The position numbers were made by a program, and so were the translations under genes. DNA of 64,000 nt from Chloroflexi bacterium UBA4730 (GTDB lineage Bacteria > Chloroflexota > Limnocylindria > P2-11E), in assembly GCA_002404155.1 (NCBI GenBank), contig DHJC01000015.1, forward strand, positions 1 to 64,000, in the 5' to 3' direction. Below the pieces are notes generated by a model that saw nothing but the letters and a program-made list of their open reading frames with translations, made no database searches and was not told the origin of the DNA. Every line of letters starts with the position of its first letter. The stretch's first letter is position 1. Below are positions 32,203-39,948 of this stretch, piece by piece.

Positions 32203-34499
32203 CAGTCGGCTCCCGCGACGGCCGCGGTCGCACGCACGTGGACCGGCATCGTGAAGCTGAAGATGGCCCCGCCGTTCGCGCCGCTCTCGACCCAGATCCG
32301 GCCGCCGTGCAGCGCGACCAGGCGCTTGCTGATGGCCAGGCCGAGACCCGTACCGCCGTAGCGGCGGGTCGTGGACGCGTCGGCCTGACGGAACTCGTCG
32401 AAGATGTACGCCTGCGCCTCGGCGCTGATGCCGATGCCGGTGTCGGCCACGGCGAGCGTGACCCAGCCATCGCCGCTCGTTGCCGAGACCGTCACCGCGC
32501 CCGAGTCGGTGAACTTGACCGCGTTCGACATGAGGTTGACCAGCACCTGACGGAAGCGCGCCCGATCGGCGAGGATCGTCGGAAGGTCGGCCGGGATGTT
32601 CGCGCGCACGGCGAGCTCCTTCGCGTCCGAGTGCGGGCGGACGAGGGCGAGGACGTCCTCGACGATCGGCCGGACGTCGACCTCTTCGACGTTGATCTCC
32701 ATCCGGCCCGCCTCGATCTTCGACAGGTCGAGGAGGCCGTTGATGAGACCAAGGAGGTTGTCGGCGGCCGTCGTCACCCGCTGGAGGTCGGCCTCCTGCT
32801 GCGAGTTCAGCTCGCCGTCGAGGCCATCGAGCATCAGCTTCGAGTAGCCGATGATCGCGTTCATCGGGGTGCGCAGCTCATGCGACACGTTCGCGAGGAA
32901 CTCGCTCTTCAACCGGTTGGCACGCTCGAGCTGGAAGTTGTTGTCCCGGAGCTCGCCGACGAGGTCGGCGTTCTCTTTCGCGACGGACACGAGCCGAGCG
33001 ACGGTGCGGAGGGTCCGAGCCTCCGACTCGGTGATCTCGGCTTCGCCCTTGAAGTACACGGACAGCAGGCCGGTGATGAGACCACGGGTCGAGAGCGGCA
33101 CGTGCGCCGCGCTGCGGAGCACCCCGTACGGCATGTCCGAGCGCTGGACGACGTCCGGATCCCCCGTCTTGCCGCTAAGGACGTCCGTCGCGATCGACGT
33201 GGCCGTGTCCGGCTCGATGTTCGCCGTGCTCGCGGACGCGAGGCCGCCGGCCGTGCCCTCGCGCAGCACGATCGCGGCGGCATCCGCCTTCACGAGCGAC
33301 ACCAGCCGGCTCAGCGATTCGGCGAAGATCCGCTCGCGGTCCGTGACGCCGACGACGGCATCCGAGACCGCGTTCACGGTTCGGACCTCGTCAAGGTATT
33401 CCTGCTGCGCGCGATCGCGTTCCTGGAGCGAACGGGCCATCGTGTCGAATGCGCGCTCGAGCGTGCCGACCTCGTAGGAGGACCGCGCGTCGATCCGCAC
33501 GCCCAGGTCGCCGGCCTCGATCTTCTGCGCCGCGTCGGCCAGATGCTCGAGCGGCGCGGTGATCGTGCGCGCCGATCGATAGGAAAGGACCACGACCGCC
33601 GCCATGACGCCCACCAGGAGCACGCCGAGGATGATGAAGAGGGAGCGCCCGGCCTCCTCGACCGGCGCCGCGGCCACGAGGACGCCCAGCAGCAGGGGGT
33701 CGGCGTTCGCGGTGTGGGTGCGCTCCAGCGTGAAGATCCCGAAGTAGTTCGCGCCGTTCACGTTGATGGTCTTGGAGACCAGGTCGCTCGGCGAGTTGTC
33801 GACGTCCGCGCTGGTCGGGAACTGCGCGATCTCGTCGCTGTCGATCCCGATGGTCGCCGCGCGGGGCTGGCCACGCCAGAGGATCGCGAGCTCGGAGTCC
33901 GAGCTCGCCTGGATCGCTTGCAGGAAGGGCACGTCGAGGACCGTGCCGACCATGACGTAACCGAGCACGACCGCGTTCGTATCATCGCGAACGATCGAGA
34001 GCGCCCGCACGGTCACGCCAGCGGGCTCGTCGTACAGCACGTAGGCCTGCTCGGGGCTGGCGTTGGCCCGGGCAAGCAGATCGGGCCCGAGCTTCTCGTC
34101 GGGCGCGATGTCCTGGCCACCGGTGATGACCAGACCGGTCGCGTCGGCGTAGCTCAGGATGTCGGCACCGATGCTCGATTTCGCGAAGATGAGGAACTGC
34201 TGAATCTCGGCGACCTTGGCCGGCGTGTTGCTGGCGATGAGGTCAGAGGCGAGACGCTTGGTCGTGGGCAGGCCGGCCACGAAGCGTGCGCCGCGGGTCG
34301 CGGTCACGACGCGCTCTTCGATGGCCGCCGTCGCAGTGTTCCCGATCACGTGGGCCTCGTCCTGGAACCGTGCCTGGACGAGGTTGTTGGACACGTACTG
34401 GGCGACGAACACGATCACCAGAGCCGCAAGGACGCTGACCGTCGCCGTGCGGAGCACGAGCACGCGCAGCAGGCTCGGCGGTGCGATCCGTCGCAGCAT
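32202..34499 (-). CDS. Membrane sensor histidine kinase (extracellular sensor-HAMP-GAF-HisKA-HATPase)
   Basis: A 765-residue protein. Membrane segment 1 at about 13-33, an extracytoplasmic sensor domain of about 250 residues (CACHE-like), membrane segment 2 (LFIILGVLLVGVMAAVVVLS), HAMP (PLEHLADAAQKIEAGDLG), a coil, a GAF domain (about 390-510), HisKA with FLANVSHELRTPMNAII (His about 539), and HATPase with NLMSNAVKFTDSG, VADTGIGIS and YGGTGLGLAIS. It senses something outside the cell; the PstS-like lipoprotein encoded 29 nt upstream could be its ligand-binding partner. Confidence 0.88.
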   Translation of the reverse strand: MLRRIAPPSLLRVLVLRTATVSVLAALVIVFVAQYVSNNLVQARFQDEAHVIGNTATAAIEERVVTATRGARFVAGLPTTKRLASDLIASNTPAKVAEIQQFLIFAKSSIGADILSYADATGLVITGGQDIAPDEKLGPDLLARANASPEQAYVLYDEPAGVTVRALSIVRDDTNAVVLGYVMVGTVLDVPFLQAIQASSDSELAILWRGQPRAATIGIDSDEIAQFPTSADVDNSPSDLVSKTINVNGANYFGIFTLERTHTANADPLLLGVLVAAAPVEEAGRSLFIILGVLLVGVMAAVVVLSYRSARTITAPLEHLADAAQKIEAGDLGVRIDARSSYEVGTLERAFDTMARSLQERDRAQQEYLDEVRTVNAVSDAVVGVTDRERIFAESLSRLVSLVKADAAAIVLREGTAGGLASASTANIEPDTATSIATDVLSGKTGDPDVVQRSDMPYGVLRSAAHVPLSTRGLITGLLSVYFKGEAEITESEARTLRTVARLVSVAKENADLVGELRDNNFQLERANRLKSEFLANVSHELRTPMNAIIGYSKLMLDGLDGELNSQQEADLQRVTTAADNLLGLINGLLDLSKIEAGRMEINVEEVDVRPIVEDVLALVRPHSDAKELAVRANIPADLPTILADRARFRQVLVNLMSNAVKFTDSGAVTVSATSGDGWVTLAVADTGIGISAEAQAYIFDEFRQADASTTRRYGGTGLGLAISKRLVALHGGRIWVESGANGGAIFSFTMPVHVRATAAVAGAD

Positions 34500-34528
34500 C
34501 AGATATCTCTCGCCCTATCTCTTCGTGC

Positions 34529-35374
34529 TCACAGGCCGGTGATGATCTTTTGGCCCGCAGGGCTCTTGATGAAGTCAAGGAACGCCTTGATCGCCGGCTT
34601 GACCTTCGTGGGATCCCCGTTCGTCGTCATGTAGCTCACCTTCGAGATCTTCCAGGTGCCGTTGTTGAGGTTCGCGAGCGTGGGCTGGGCCCCATCCATG
34701 CCGATGAGCTTCATCGTCGTGTCCTTCAGGTTCTTCGCCGAGAGCGTGACCGTGCCGATGGAGCCCTTGAACGCGCCGAGGGCCTTGATCGTGTCGGCCG
34801 ACTCGAAGATCTCCTGCACGTCAGCGGAGTACGCCGGCGTCGCGGAGCCCCAGACATACGACTCGATCGTCGTGCGCGTGGAGCTCGCGGCCTCGCGGCG
34901 GAAGGCCTTCACCGGGCCGGCAGTGCTGCCGACTTCGGACCAGTCCTTGATCTGACCGGCGTACATATTCGCGGTCTGGTCCGTGGTCAGATTCGTGATC
35001 GGGTTCGCCGCGTTCACCGCCATCGCGCTGCCGGTGATACCAATCGGGGTGAGCGTGATCTTTGGCTCGGTCGACCGCAGGTCGCGGCCGATGTAGCCAA
35101 AGTCGACGTCACCGGTGCTCACGTTGACGACGCTCGTCTCGGTGTCGATGTCGTTCAGCTGGAAGTTGACGCCAGGGTGTAGCCGCGAGAACGCCGTGAT
35201 GAGGGCCGTCATTTGCGGGTTGGCGCCGTTCGCGCCGGACGCGACGTAGTCGCCTGCCAGCGGGTCCTTGGTCTTCGCCGGCGTCGGCAGGACCGACCCG
35301 CCGGTGCACGCGCCGAAGACGAGTAGCGCCGCGATCAGGATCCCAACTCCCCGTCCCCACTGCCGGATATCCAA
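34529..35374 (-). CDS. PstS-like substrate-binding lipoprotein
   Basis: A 281-residue lipoprotein: signal ILIAALLVFGACTGG with the lipid-attachment Cys at about residue 23, then a periplasmic phosphate-binding-protein-type domain (MTALITAFSRLHPGVNFQLND, STGDVDFGYIGRDL, SAMAVNAANPITNLTTDQ, and the C-terminal KAFLDFIKSPAGQKIIT). No pstC, pstA or pstB is near, so it is more likely a sensor input than a transporter part. The TTG at 35374 is chosen for its GGAGG ribosome site 7 nt upstream; another TTG lies six codons earlier. First gene of the signalling block. Confidence 0.8.
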   Translation of the reverse strand: MDIRQWGRGVGILIAALLVFGACTGGSVLPTPAKTKDPLAGDYVASGANGANPQMTALITAFSRLHPGVNFQLNDIDTETSVVNVSTGDVDFGYIGRDLRSTEPKITLTPIGITGSAMAVNAANPITNLTTDQTANMYAGQIKDWSEVGSTAGPVKAFRREAASSTRTTIESYVWGSATPAYSADVQEIFESADTIKALGAFKGSIGTVTLSAKNLKDTTMKLIGMDGAQPTLANLNNGTWKISKVSYMTTNGDPTKVKPAIKAFLDFIKSPAGQKIITGL

Positions 35375-35388
35375 GACGTCGCCTCCAA

Positions 35389-35412
35389 CCAATTACTTCG
35401 CCAATTACGTCG
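35389..35412. repeat. Tandem 12-bp direct repeat, possible operator
   Basis: Two abutting copies, CCAATTACTTCG and CCAATTACGTCG, 11 of 12 bases identical, AT-rich in a GC-rich surrounding, lying 15 nt upstream of the PstS-like start. Spacing and position suit a response-regulator binding site such as a Pho-type box, although the sequence is not the enterobacterial Pho box. Confidence 0.5.
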
Positions 35413-35520
35413 CGTAGACCGTCAGATGCTCCGCCAGGCGATGTAGGTCGGCATCCCTCAACCGAGGGAAGCACGGGTGAGAAAACGGCCGATTTGCGTA
35501 CAGAACCGGCGTCAGATTGG

Positions 35521-35526
35521 TAGAAT
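35521..35526 (+). promoter_or_regulatory. -10 element of tRNA-His
   Basis: TAGAAT, 31 nt before the mature tRNA 5' end. A TTGCGT at 35494-35499 is a possible -35, but the 21-nt spacing is long. Confidence 0.45.
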
Positions 35527-35557
35527 GGGCTCTCCACGGCGTTCGGCCAGGCGACGC

Positions 35558-35629
35558 GGAGGCGCTGGTGTAATGGCAGCACAAGAGGTTGTGGACCTCT
35601 TTGTCGGGGTTCGAAACCCCGGCGTCTCC
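35558..35629 (+). tRNA. tRNA-His (GTG anticodon)
   Basis: Cloverleaf can be drawn: acceptor GAGGCGC (35559-35565) with GCGTCTC (35622-35628), D arm around TGGTGTAATGGCA, anticodon stem AGAGG/CCTCT with loop TTGTGGA giving anticodon GTG at 35591-35593, and T arm CGGGG-TTCGAAA-CCCCG. The extra G at -1 (35558) opposite C73 (35629) is the tRNA-His identity feature and is encoded in the genome. The 3' CCA is not encoded. Confidence 0.95.
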
Positions 35630-35695
35630 CAGAAAAGGAGCAACGGCCACTGCCGCGGGCGCGGTGCCGTCGCCCCGATCGGCAGGATCAGCCTG

Positions 35696-36154
35696 CTATT
35701 CGCGGGGCGGCGAATACTCCGACAGCTGGACCAAAAATGGACGCGTGCGTCCGGGCTGAACTGTCAGGGGCTCGGGAAGGCCCGGCCTGGCGAACACCGG
35801 GACTCGTAGGCCGTGGAGTCGTTCGGTCCGGCGCTCCCATTTGGTGCCGCAGACCGGACACGCGAACGGACCGTCGGGCATGCGTTCGCCGTGCCTGAGG
35901 AGGATCTTCGCGCAGCAGCGCTCCACGCTCGGCTCGTGACCGTCCTTGGCGGCGAGGTACGGGAATGACGACTCGGGCCCGGTCCGCTCGCGCCGCACGA
36001 ATGCGCGCCCGTCGCCGCGCGTGAAGGTGGCGCGCGCGGTCTTCTGCCACGCGGTCCCGTCCTCGGGACAGCTGAAGCGCGCGCCGTCGGCATAGAAGCC
36101 GCCCCACTCGATGATCCAGTCCTCGCAGCAGTCTGCGAGGATCACGCGATCCAT
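35696..36154 (-). CDS. Hypothetical cysteine-rich (zinc-ribbon-like) protein
   Basis: A 152-residue protein that I do not recognise. It has three cysteine clusters: ADCCEDW, FSCPEDGTAW and ACPVCGTKWERR, the last a typical half of a zinc ribbon, plus RCCAKILLRHGERMPDG. Its ATG at 36154 lies inside the end of the carbamoyltransferase gene (13-bp overlap), so it is probably translated from the same mRNA. No membrane segment. The alternative frames over this DNA are Arg-rich shadows. Confidence 0.55.
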   Translation of the reverse strand: MDRVILADCCEDWIIEWGGFYADGARFSCPEDGTAWQKTARATFTRGDGRAFVRRERTGPESSFPYLAAKDGHEPSVERCCAKILLRHGERMPDGPFACPVCGTKWERRTERLHGLRVPVFARPGLPEPLTVQPGRTRPFLVQLSEYSPPRE

Positions 36155-37071
36155 CTGAGCACCGCCTTCTGCGCGTGGAGCCGGTTCTCGGCCTGATCGA
36201 ACACCGCGCTCCGCGGTCCGTCGATCACGTCGTCGGTGATCTCTTCGCCGCGATGCGCCGGCAGGTCGTGGAGCACGATCACATCGGCCTTTGCGTTCGC
36301 GAGGAGCTCGCGGTTCACCTGGAAGCCCTGGAACGCGCGGCGGCGGCGCTCGTACTCCTGTTCCTGGCCCATGCTCGTCCACACGTCGGTGTACACGACG
36401 TCGGCGTCGCGCACCGCGGCGATCGGATCCGCGCCGTACGTGATACGCGCACCCGTGGACCGCGCGACGCCTTCGGCGAGCTCGCGGTAACGGGCGAGCG
36501 GTTCGAAGCCGGCGGGCGACGCGACCCGCAGCGTCATCCCGGTCTTCGCCGCGGCGAGGATGAGCGAGTGGGACACGTTGTTCCCGTCGCCGACGTACGC
36601 CGCGACGACGCGGTCGAGCCGGCCCTTGCGCTCGCGGATCGTGAAGATGTCGGCGAGCCCCTGGCAGGGGTGCGACAGATCGGAGAGGCCGTTGATCACA
36701 GGGACCGCGGAAAACTTCGCGAACTCCTCGAGCGTCTCGTGCGAGAACGTCCGCAGGACGACGACATCCACGTAGCGGCTGACGACGCGCGCCACGTCGG
36801 ACACGCTCTCGCGCCGGCCGAGGCCGACCTCCTGCGGGGAGAGGTACGAGCTGTGCCCGCCGAGGTCGCGCATCGCGACGTCGAAGCTGAGACGCGTTCG
36901 GAGGCTCGGCTTCTCGAAGATCATCGCGAGCGCGCGGCCGCGCAGCGGCGCGTCGTGCGGGATCGGGTCGCGCTTCAACGCGTCGGCGTCGTCCAGAATC
37001 GCGGTCAGCTCCGCCGGGGAGAGGTCGGCGAGCGACAGGAAGTGACGGACGCGGGTGGCGACCGATGTCAC
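36142..37071 (-). CDS. argF: Ornithine carbamoyltransferase-like protein
   Basis: A 309-residue aspartate/ornithine carbamoyltransferase-family protein. Carbamoyl-phosphate site: KPSLRTRLSF (residues 54-63; the usual STRTR reads SLRTR) and LSHPCQGLAD. The OTC-type DVWTSMGQE is present. The ornithine-side motif normally reads HCLPAHRG; here it is HDLPAHRG (about 265), replacing the conserved Cys by Asp. Length and overall pattern favour OTC of arginine synthesis, but substrate preference is uncertain and no other arg gene is near. Start GTG 37071 overlaps the yvcK stop by 4 nt. Confidence 0.78.
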   Translation of the reverse strand: MTSVATRVRHFLSLADLSPAELTAILDDADALKRDPIPHDAPLRGRALAMIFEKPSLRTRLSFDVAMRDLGGHSSYLSPQEVGLGRRESVSDVARVVSRYVDVVVLRTFSHETLEEFAKFSAVPVINGLSDLSHPCQGLADIFTIRERKGRLDRVVAAYVGDGNNVSHSLILAAAKTGMTLRVASPAGFEPLARYRELAEGVARSTGARITYGADPIAAVRDADVVYTDVWTSMGQEQEYERRRRAFQGFQVNRELLANAKADVIVLHDLPAHRGEEITDDVIDGPRSAVFDQAENRLHAQKAVLRWIA

Positions 37072-38093
37072 TGAACGGCCCGGAGCCGCGGCCGCTGCTC
37101 GGCGAGCAGCGCGATGAGCGCTGACGCGAGGCGCGTGGCGTCGTGACGGATGGTGTCCTGCTTGCGCCAGAGCTCGCGCGGGCCGCTCCACTTGTCGATC
37201 ACCGGGGCGGTGACCACCCGCACCCCCAGAGCCTCGATGCGCGCGATCTCGCCGGCGGTCGGGTCGAGGTACCGCATCCCCTGCTCGGCGTGATGATCGC
37301 GTAGGTGCGGCGGCGGCGGGTCGTCGTTCAGGAGGGCCACGTCGAGTCCGCTCCCGCCGAGGTAGTCGAGCACCGCGGCGGCGTGCCCGGAGAGGCTCAC
37401 GTCGTCGGTCTGGCCAGGCTGGGTCGTCGTGTTGGCGACGTACACGACCAGGCCCCGCGCCTCGCTGATGGCCCGCGCGATCTCCGGCACCAGCAGGCAC
37501 GCGCACACGGTCGTGTACAACGATCCGGGTCCGAGGGTGATGAGGTCTGCCCGCTCGATCGCCTCGCACGTCCCCTCGGCCGCCTTCACGTCGGCGTCGC
37601 GGAGGAAGATCCGCTCGATGCGCGCCTTGCCCTCACCCCGCACGTTCACCTCTTCTTCGACCACGCTGCCGTCGGCAAGCTTCGCGCAGAGGTGCGTGTT
37701 GTAGAGCGTCACCGGCAGCACCTTGCCGCGGATCTGCAGGAGGCGCGCGGCCTCTTCGACGGCACGGAGGAACGAGCCCTCCTGCTGCGCCAGGGCCGCG
37801 AGGAACAGGTTGCCGAACGCCATGCCGTTCAATTCGATGCTCTTGTCGGTCTCGAACCGGTGGCTGAACAGCTTGCGAAGGACCGGATCGCCCTCGGCGA
37901 GGACGGCGATGGCGTTCCGGATGTCGCCCGGAGCCGGCACGTCGAGCGCGATGCGGACCTTCCCGGTCGACCGGCCTGAATCTGTCACCGCGATGATCCC
38001 GGTGATGTCGTCGGTATGGGCGCGCAATCCGGCCATCGCCGTGGGCGCGCCGAGCCCGCCGCCGAGGCAGACCACGCGCAATTGCTGGGTCAC
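37068..38093 (-). CDS. yvcK: YvcK/CofD-like family protein (gluconeogenesis factor type)
   Basis: A 341-residue protein with the CofD/YvcK fold. It opens with LRVVCLGGGLGAPTAMAGL, then IIAVTDSGRSTGKVR, PGDIRNAIAVLA, LNGMAFGNLFLAAL, and the LGPGSLYTTV motif of the family. YvcK binds UDP-sugar and is needed for cell-wall and morphology control on gluconeogenic carbon sources. It starts at GTG 38093 and is coupled to the carbamoyltransferase gene by a GTGA overlap. In many genomes yvcK neighbours rapZ and whiA; neither is in this window. Confidence 0.87.
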   Translation of the reverse strand: MTQQLRVVCLGGGLGAPTAMAGLRAHTDDITGIIAVTDSGRSTGKVRIALDVPAPGDIRNAIAVLAEGDPVLRKLFSHRFETDKSIELNGMAFGNLFLAALAQQEGSFLRAVEEAARLLQIRGKVLPVTLYNTHLCAKLADGSVVEEEVNVRGEGKARIERIFLRDADVKAAEGTCEAIERADLITLGPGSLYTTVCACLLVPEIARAISEARGLVVYVANTTTQPGQTDDVSLSGHAAAVLDYLGGSGLDVALLNDDPPPPHLRDHHAEQGMRYLDPTAGEIARIEALGVRVVTAPVIDKWSGPRELWRKQDTIRHDATRLASALIALLAEQRPRLRAVQ

Positions 38094-38135
38094 ATCGCGA
38101 ATGTTGGCAGATATCCAACGGACCGCCCCCTATCC

Positions 38136-39141
38136 ATGCGCGTCACCCTGCCGGGGGAGGCGATCGGCGGATGCCGCATTCATGATCCCGCAGACGTGCA
38201 GATGCGCAAGCTGACTTCCACCATCCGCGACGCCGCCCCGTGGCTCGGGTTGACGGCCGTGATCGGCCTCGTCGACTACTTCACGCCATCGGCCTACGCG
38301 TTCGCGTCGATCTACTTCATCCCGATCTTCCCCGCAGCCTGGCGCTCGCGCGCCGTCGGCTTCATCGTTGCCGCGGCATCGAGCTTCGCCTGGATCTACT
38401 GCGACTACGTCCAGCGGCCGGTCGACCGACGACACGGCGCAGATCTGGAACTACACGACCCGGATCGTCGTGTTCGTCCTTGCGGTGATCCTGGCCTCGA
38501 TCCTCCAACGCGAGCAGCACCGCATCGGCGACCTCGACCGCCAGCGCCGCAGCCTGCTGACCTTGCTCGAGCATGAGGTACCGGGACCGCTCCGGGAGCT
38601 CGCGACCGAGCTTCGCGGCCTGCGCGGCGTGGCGCCCCAGGTGACCGACCGCCTCACGAAGCGCGCCGAGCAGCTGGTGTTCCTGTCCGACGACCTCGCC
38701 TCGCTGGGCGAGCTCGAGGCCAGCGGCCTCCATCTCGAGAAGCGCGCGACGAACGTCGTCGAGATGGTCCACGAGCTCCGCGCGGGCGCGACGGATCGCC
38801 AGCACGTCGTGCTCACCGTGCCGGTCGCGCCCGTTCGCGTGAACGCCGACCCCGATCGGCTGCGGCAAGCGCTCGACGCGATGTTCCGCGAAGTGAGCGC
38901 GACGGCCGACTCGGTGAGCGTCGACTGCCGTACCGAAAAGGGCTCGGTCGCGATCTCCATCGGCAGCGCGAACATGTCCATGCCGTCGAGCGCGGCGACG
39001 CTCGTGCGCGCCGACGACCCCGCCGTCGGCGCACGCACGCAGCTCGCCCGCGTTCTCTTGGCCGCGCACGGCGGCACGCTCTTCGGCGCCCGCGAAGCAG
39101 CGGGCCGCGGCCAGCGATTGATCGCGAGATTGCCGATCTAA
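38136..39141 (+). pseudogene. Sensor-kinase-like gene split by a 4-bp duplication
   Basis: The first frame gives an N-terminal membrane domain (WLGLTAVIGLVDYFTPSAYA, IYFIPIFPAAW and FIVAAASSFAWIYCDYVQR); after 38423 the second frame continues with DDTAQIWNYTTRIVVFVLA, a His-containing helix LLTLLEHEVPGPLRELATEL and a reduced ATPase-like domain to the stop at 39141. The junction holds CGACCGACGAC (38423-38433): removing one CGAC restores one frame and a smooth VDDTAQIW. The ATPase part lacks the Asn box and clear Gly boxes, so it may have been a degenerate kinase even when intact. Start 38136 or 38202 is uncertain. Confidence 0.65.
38423..38430. repeat. CGAC tandem duplication causing the frameshift
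   Basis: Two adjacent CGAC units in the middle of the sensor-kinase-like gene. One unit fewer joins the two halves in one frame. Confidence 0.6.
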
Positions 39142-39159
39142 CTAGCGCATCATCTGCCC

Positions 39160-39603
39160 ATGCGTCGCCACATCCCCTCGTGGGCCGTCCAGTTCACCGT
39201 TGGCATCGCCCTCGTCCTGATCGCGATCGGCATCTTCGCCGCGCTCCTAGGCGCCGCGGTGCGAGGGCCCACCGCGTTCTTCGACGAGCTTGGCAAGAGC
39301 GTCGCGCGCCTCGCGCCGCAGCCGCAGCCGGCCATCCGCGATGACGGCCAGCTGAAAGTGCTGATCAACGCCATGCCGGACGGGAAGCTCCAGGTCGGCT
39401 CGATCGTCGAGGACCAGAACGAGGTCGTGTTCACAGTGACCGCTCCCCGATCCGCGGTGCGCGCGGCGGTGAAGCCCGGCGACGAGCTCCGGATCGGGCG
39501 CGACGGGAACGTCGAGATCGTCCCCACGGGTATCCCCGGCGTGCTCGACCAGCTGCAGCGGACCATCGAGGATCTCAAGAAGCGGTTCTTCGGCGGCCCC
39601 TGA
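39160..39603 (+). CDS. Hypothetical single-pass membrane protein
   Basis: A 147-residue protein that I do not recognise. One N-terminal membrane helix (WAVQFTVGIALVLIAIGIFAALLGAAV), then a hydrophilic domain of about 100 residues with alternating beta-type sequence (LKVLINAMPDGKLQVGSIVE, VVFTVTAPRSAV, GDELRIGRDGNVEIVPTG) and a final helix LDQLQRTIEDLKKRFFGG. It would sit at the membrane with most of its mass on one side. It is followed directly by a strong GC hairpin. Confidence 0.65.
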   Translation: MRRHIPSWAVQFTVGIALVLIAIGIFAALLGAAVRGPTAFFDELGKSVARLAPQPQPAIRDDGQLKVLINAMPDGKLQVGSIVEDQNEVVFTVTAPRSAVRAAVKPGDELRIGRDGNVEIVPTGIPGVLDQLQRTIEDLKKRFFGGP

Positions 39604-39612
39604 CGAACAGAA

Positions 39613-39636
39613 CGGCCGCCCCGAAGGGGGCGGCCG
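39613..39636. terminator. Bidirectional GC hairpin terminator
   Basis: Perfect 10-bp stem CGGCCGCCCC/GGGGCGGCCG with a GAAG loop, 10 nt after the stop of the membrane protein and between convergent genes. There is no T-run on either side, so efficiency may depend on Rho or on the hairpin alone. Confidence 0.6.
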
Positions 39637-39669
39637 AAGTGTCCGAAAGAAGAGGACGCCGCTCGCTAG

Positions 39670-39864
39670 TTAGCTGGCGCGCTTGAGGGTCGCGCGCTGG
39701 GAACGGACCGCCGCAGCCTGGCGAGCGACGAGCTCACCACGCCAGGCCTTGCGGCGCTCCAGGGCGTGGTCATACCCGTGGTTATAGGAGCCGACCGCGA
39801 GGAACCCGACAACGATGATCCCAAGTGCCGTGCCGATCATCATTCCAAGGGCGAAAATCAGCAT
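39670..39864 (-). CDS. Small single-helix membrane protein
   Basis: A 64-residue protein: N-terminal hydrophobic helix (LIFALGMMIGTALGIIVVGFLAV) followed by a basic, Tyr/His/Arg-rich cytoplasmic tail (SYNHGYDHALERRKAW, RSQRATLKRAS). No known family recognised. The frame extends further upstream but the ATG at 39864 starts exactly at the helix and has GGAAAGG upstream. Function unknown. Confidence 0.55.
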   Translation of the reverse strand: MLIFALGMMIGTALGIIVVGFLAVGSYNHGYDHALERRKAWRGELVARQAAAVRSQRATLKRAS

Positions 39865-39948
39865 TCCCGTCTGCCTTTCCGCGCACCCGGCGCGGTCCGT
39901 ATTCCGGCTGACCGAAATGCACAGGACGTGCCACCATGGCGCCCACCG

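Noticed and set aside
32238..34634. 798-codon open frame antisense to the sensor kinase
   Set aside because: His/Arg/Asp-rich sequence without any domain. It is the mirror of the kinase codons in GC-rich DNA, and the kinase has full HAMP, HisKA and HATPase motifs.
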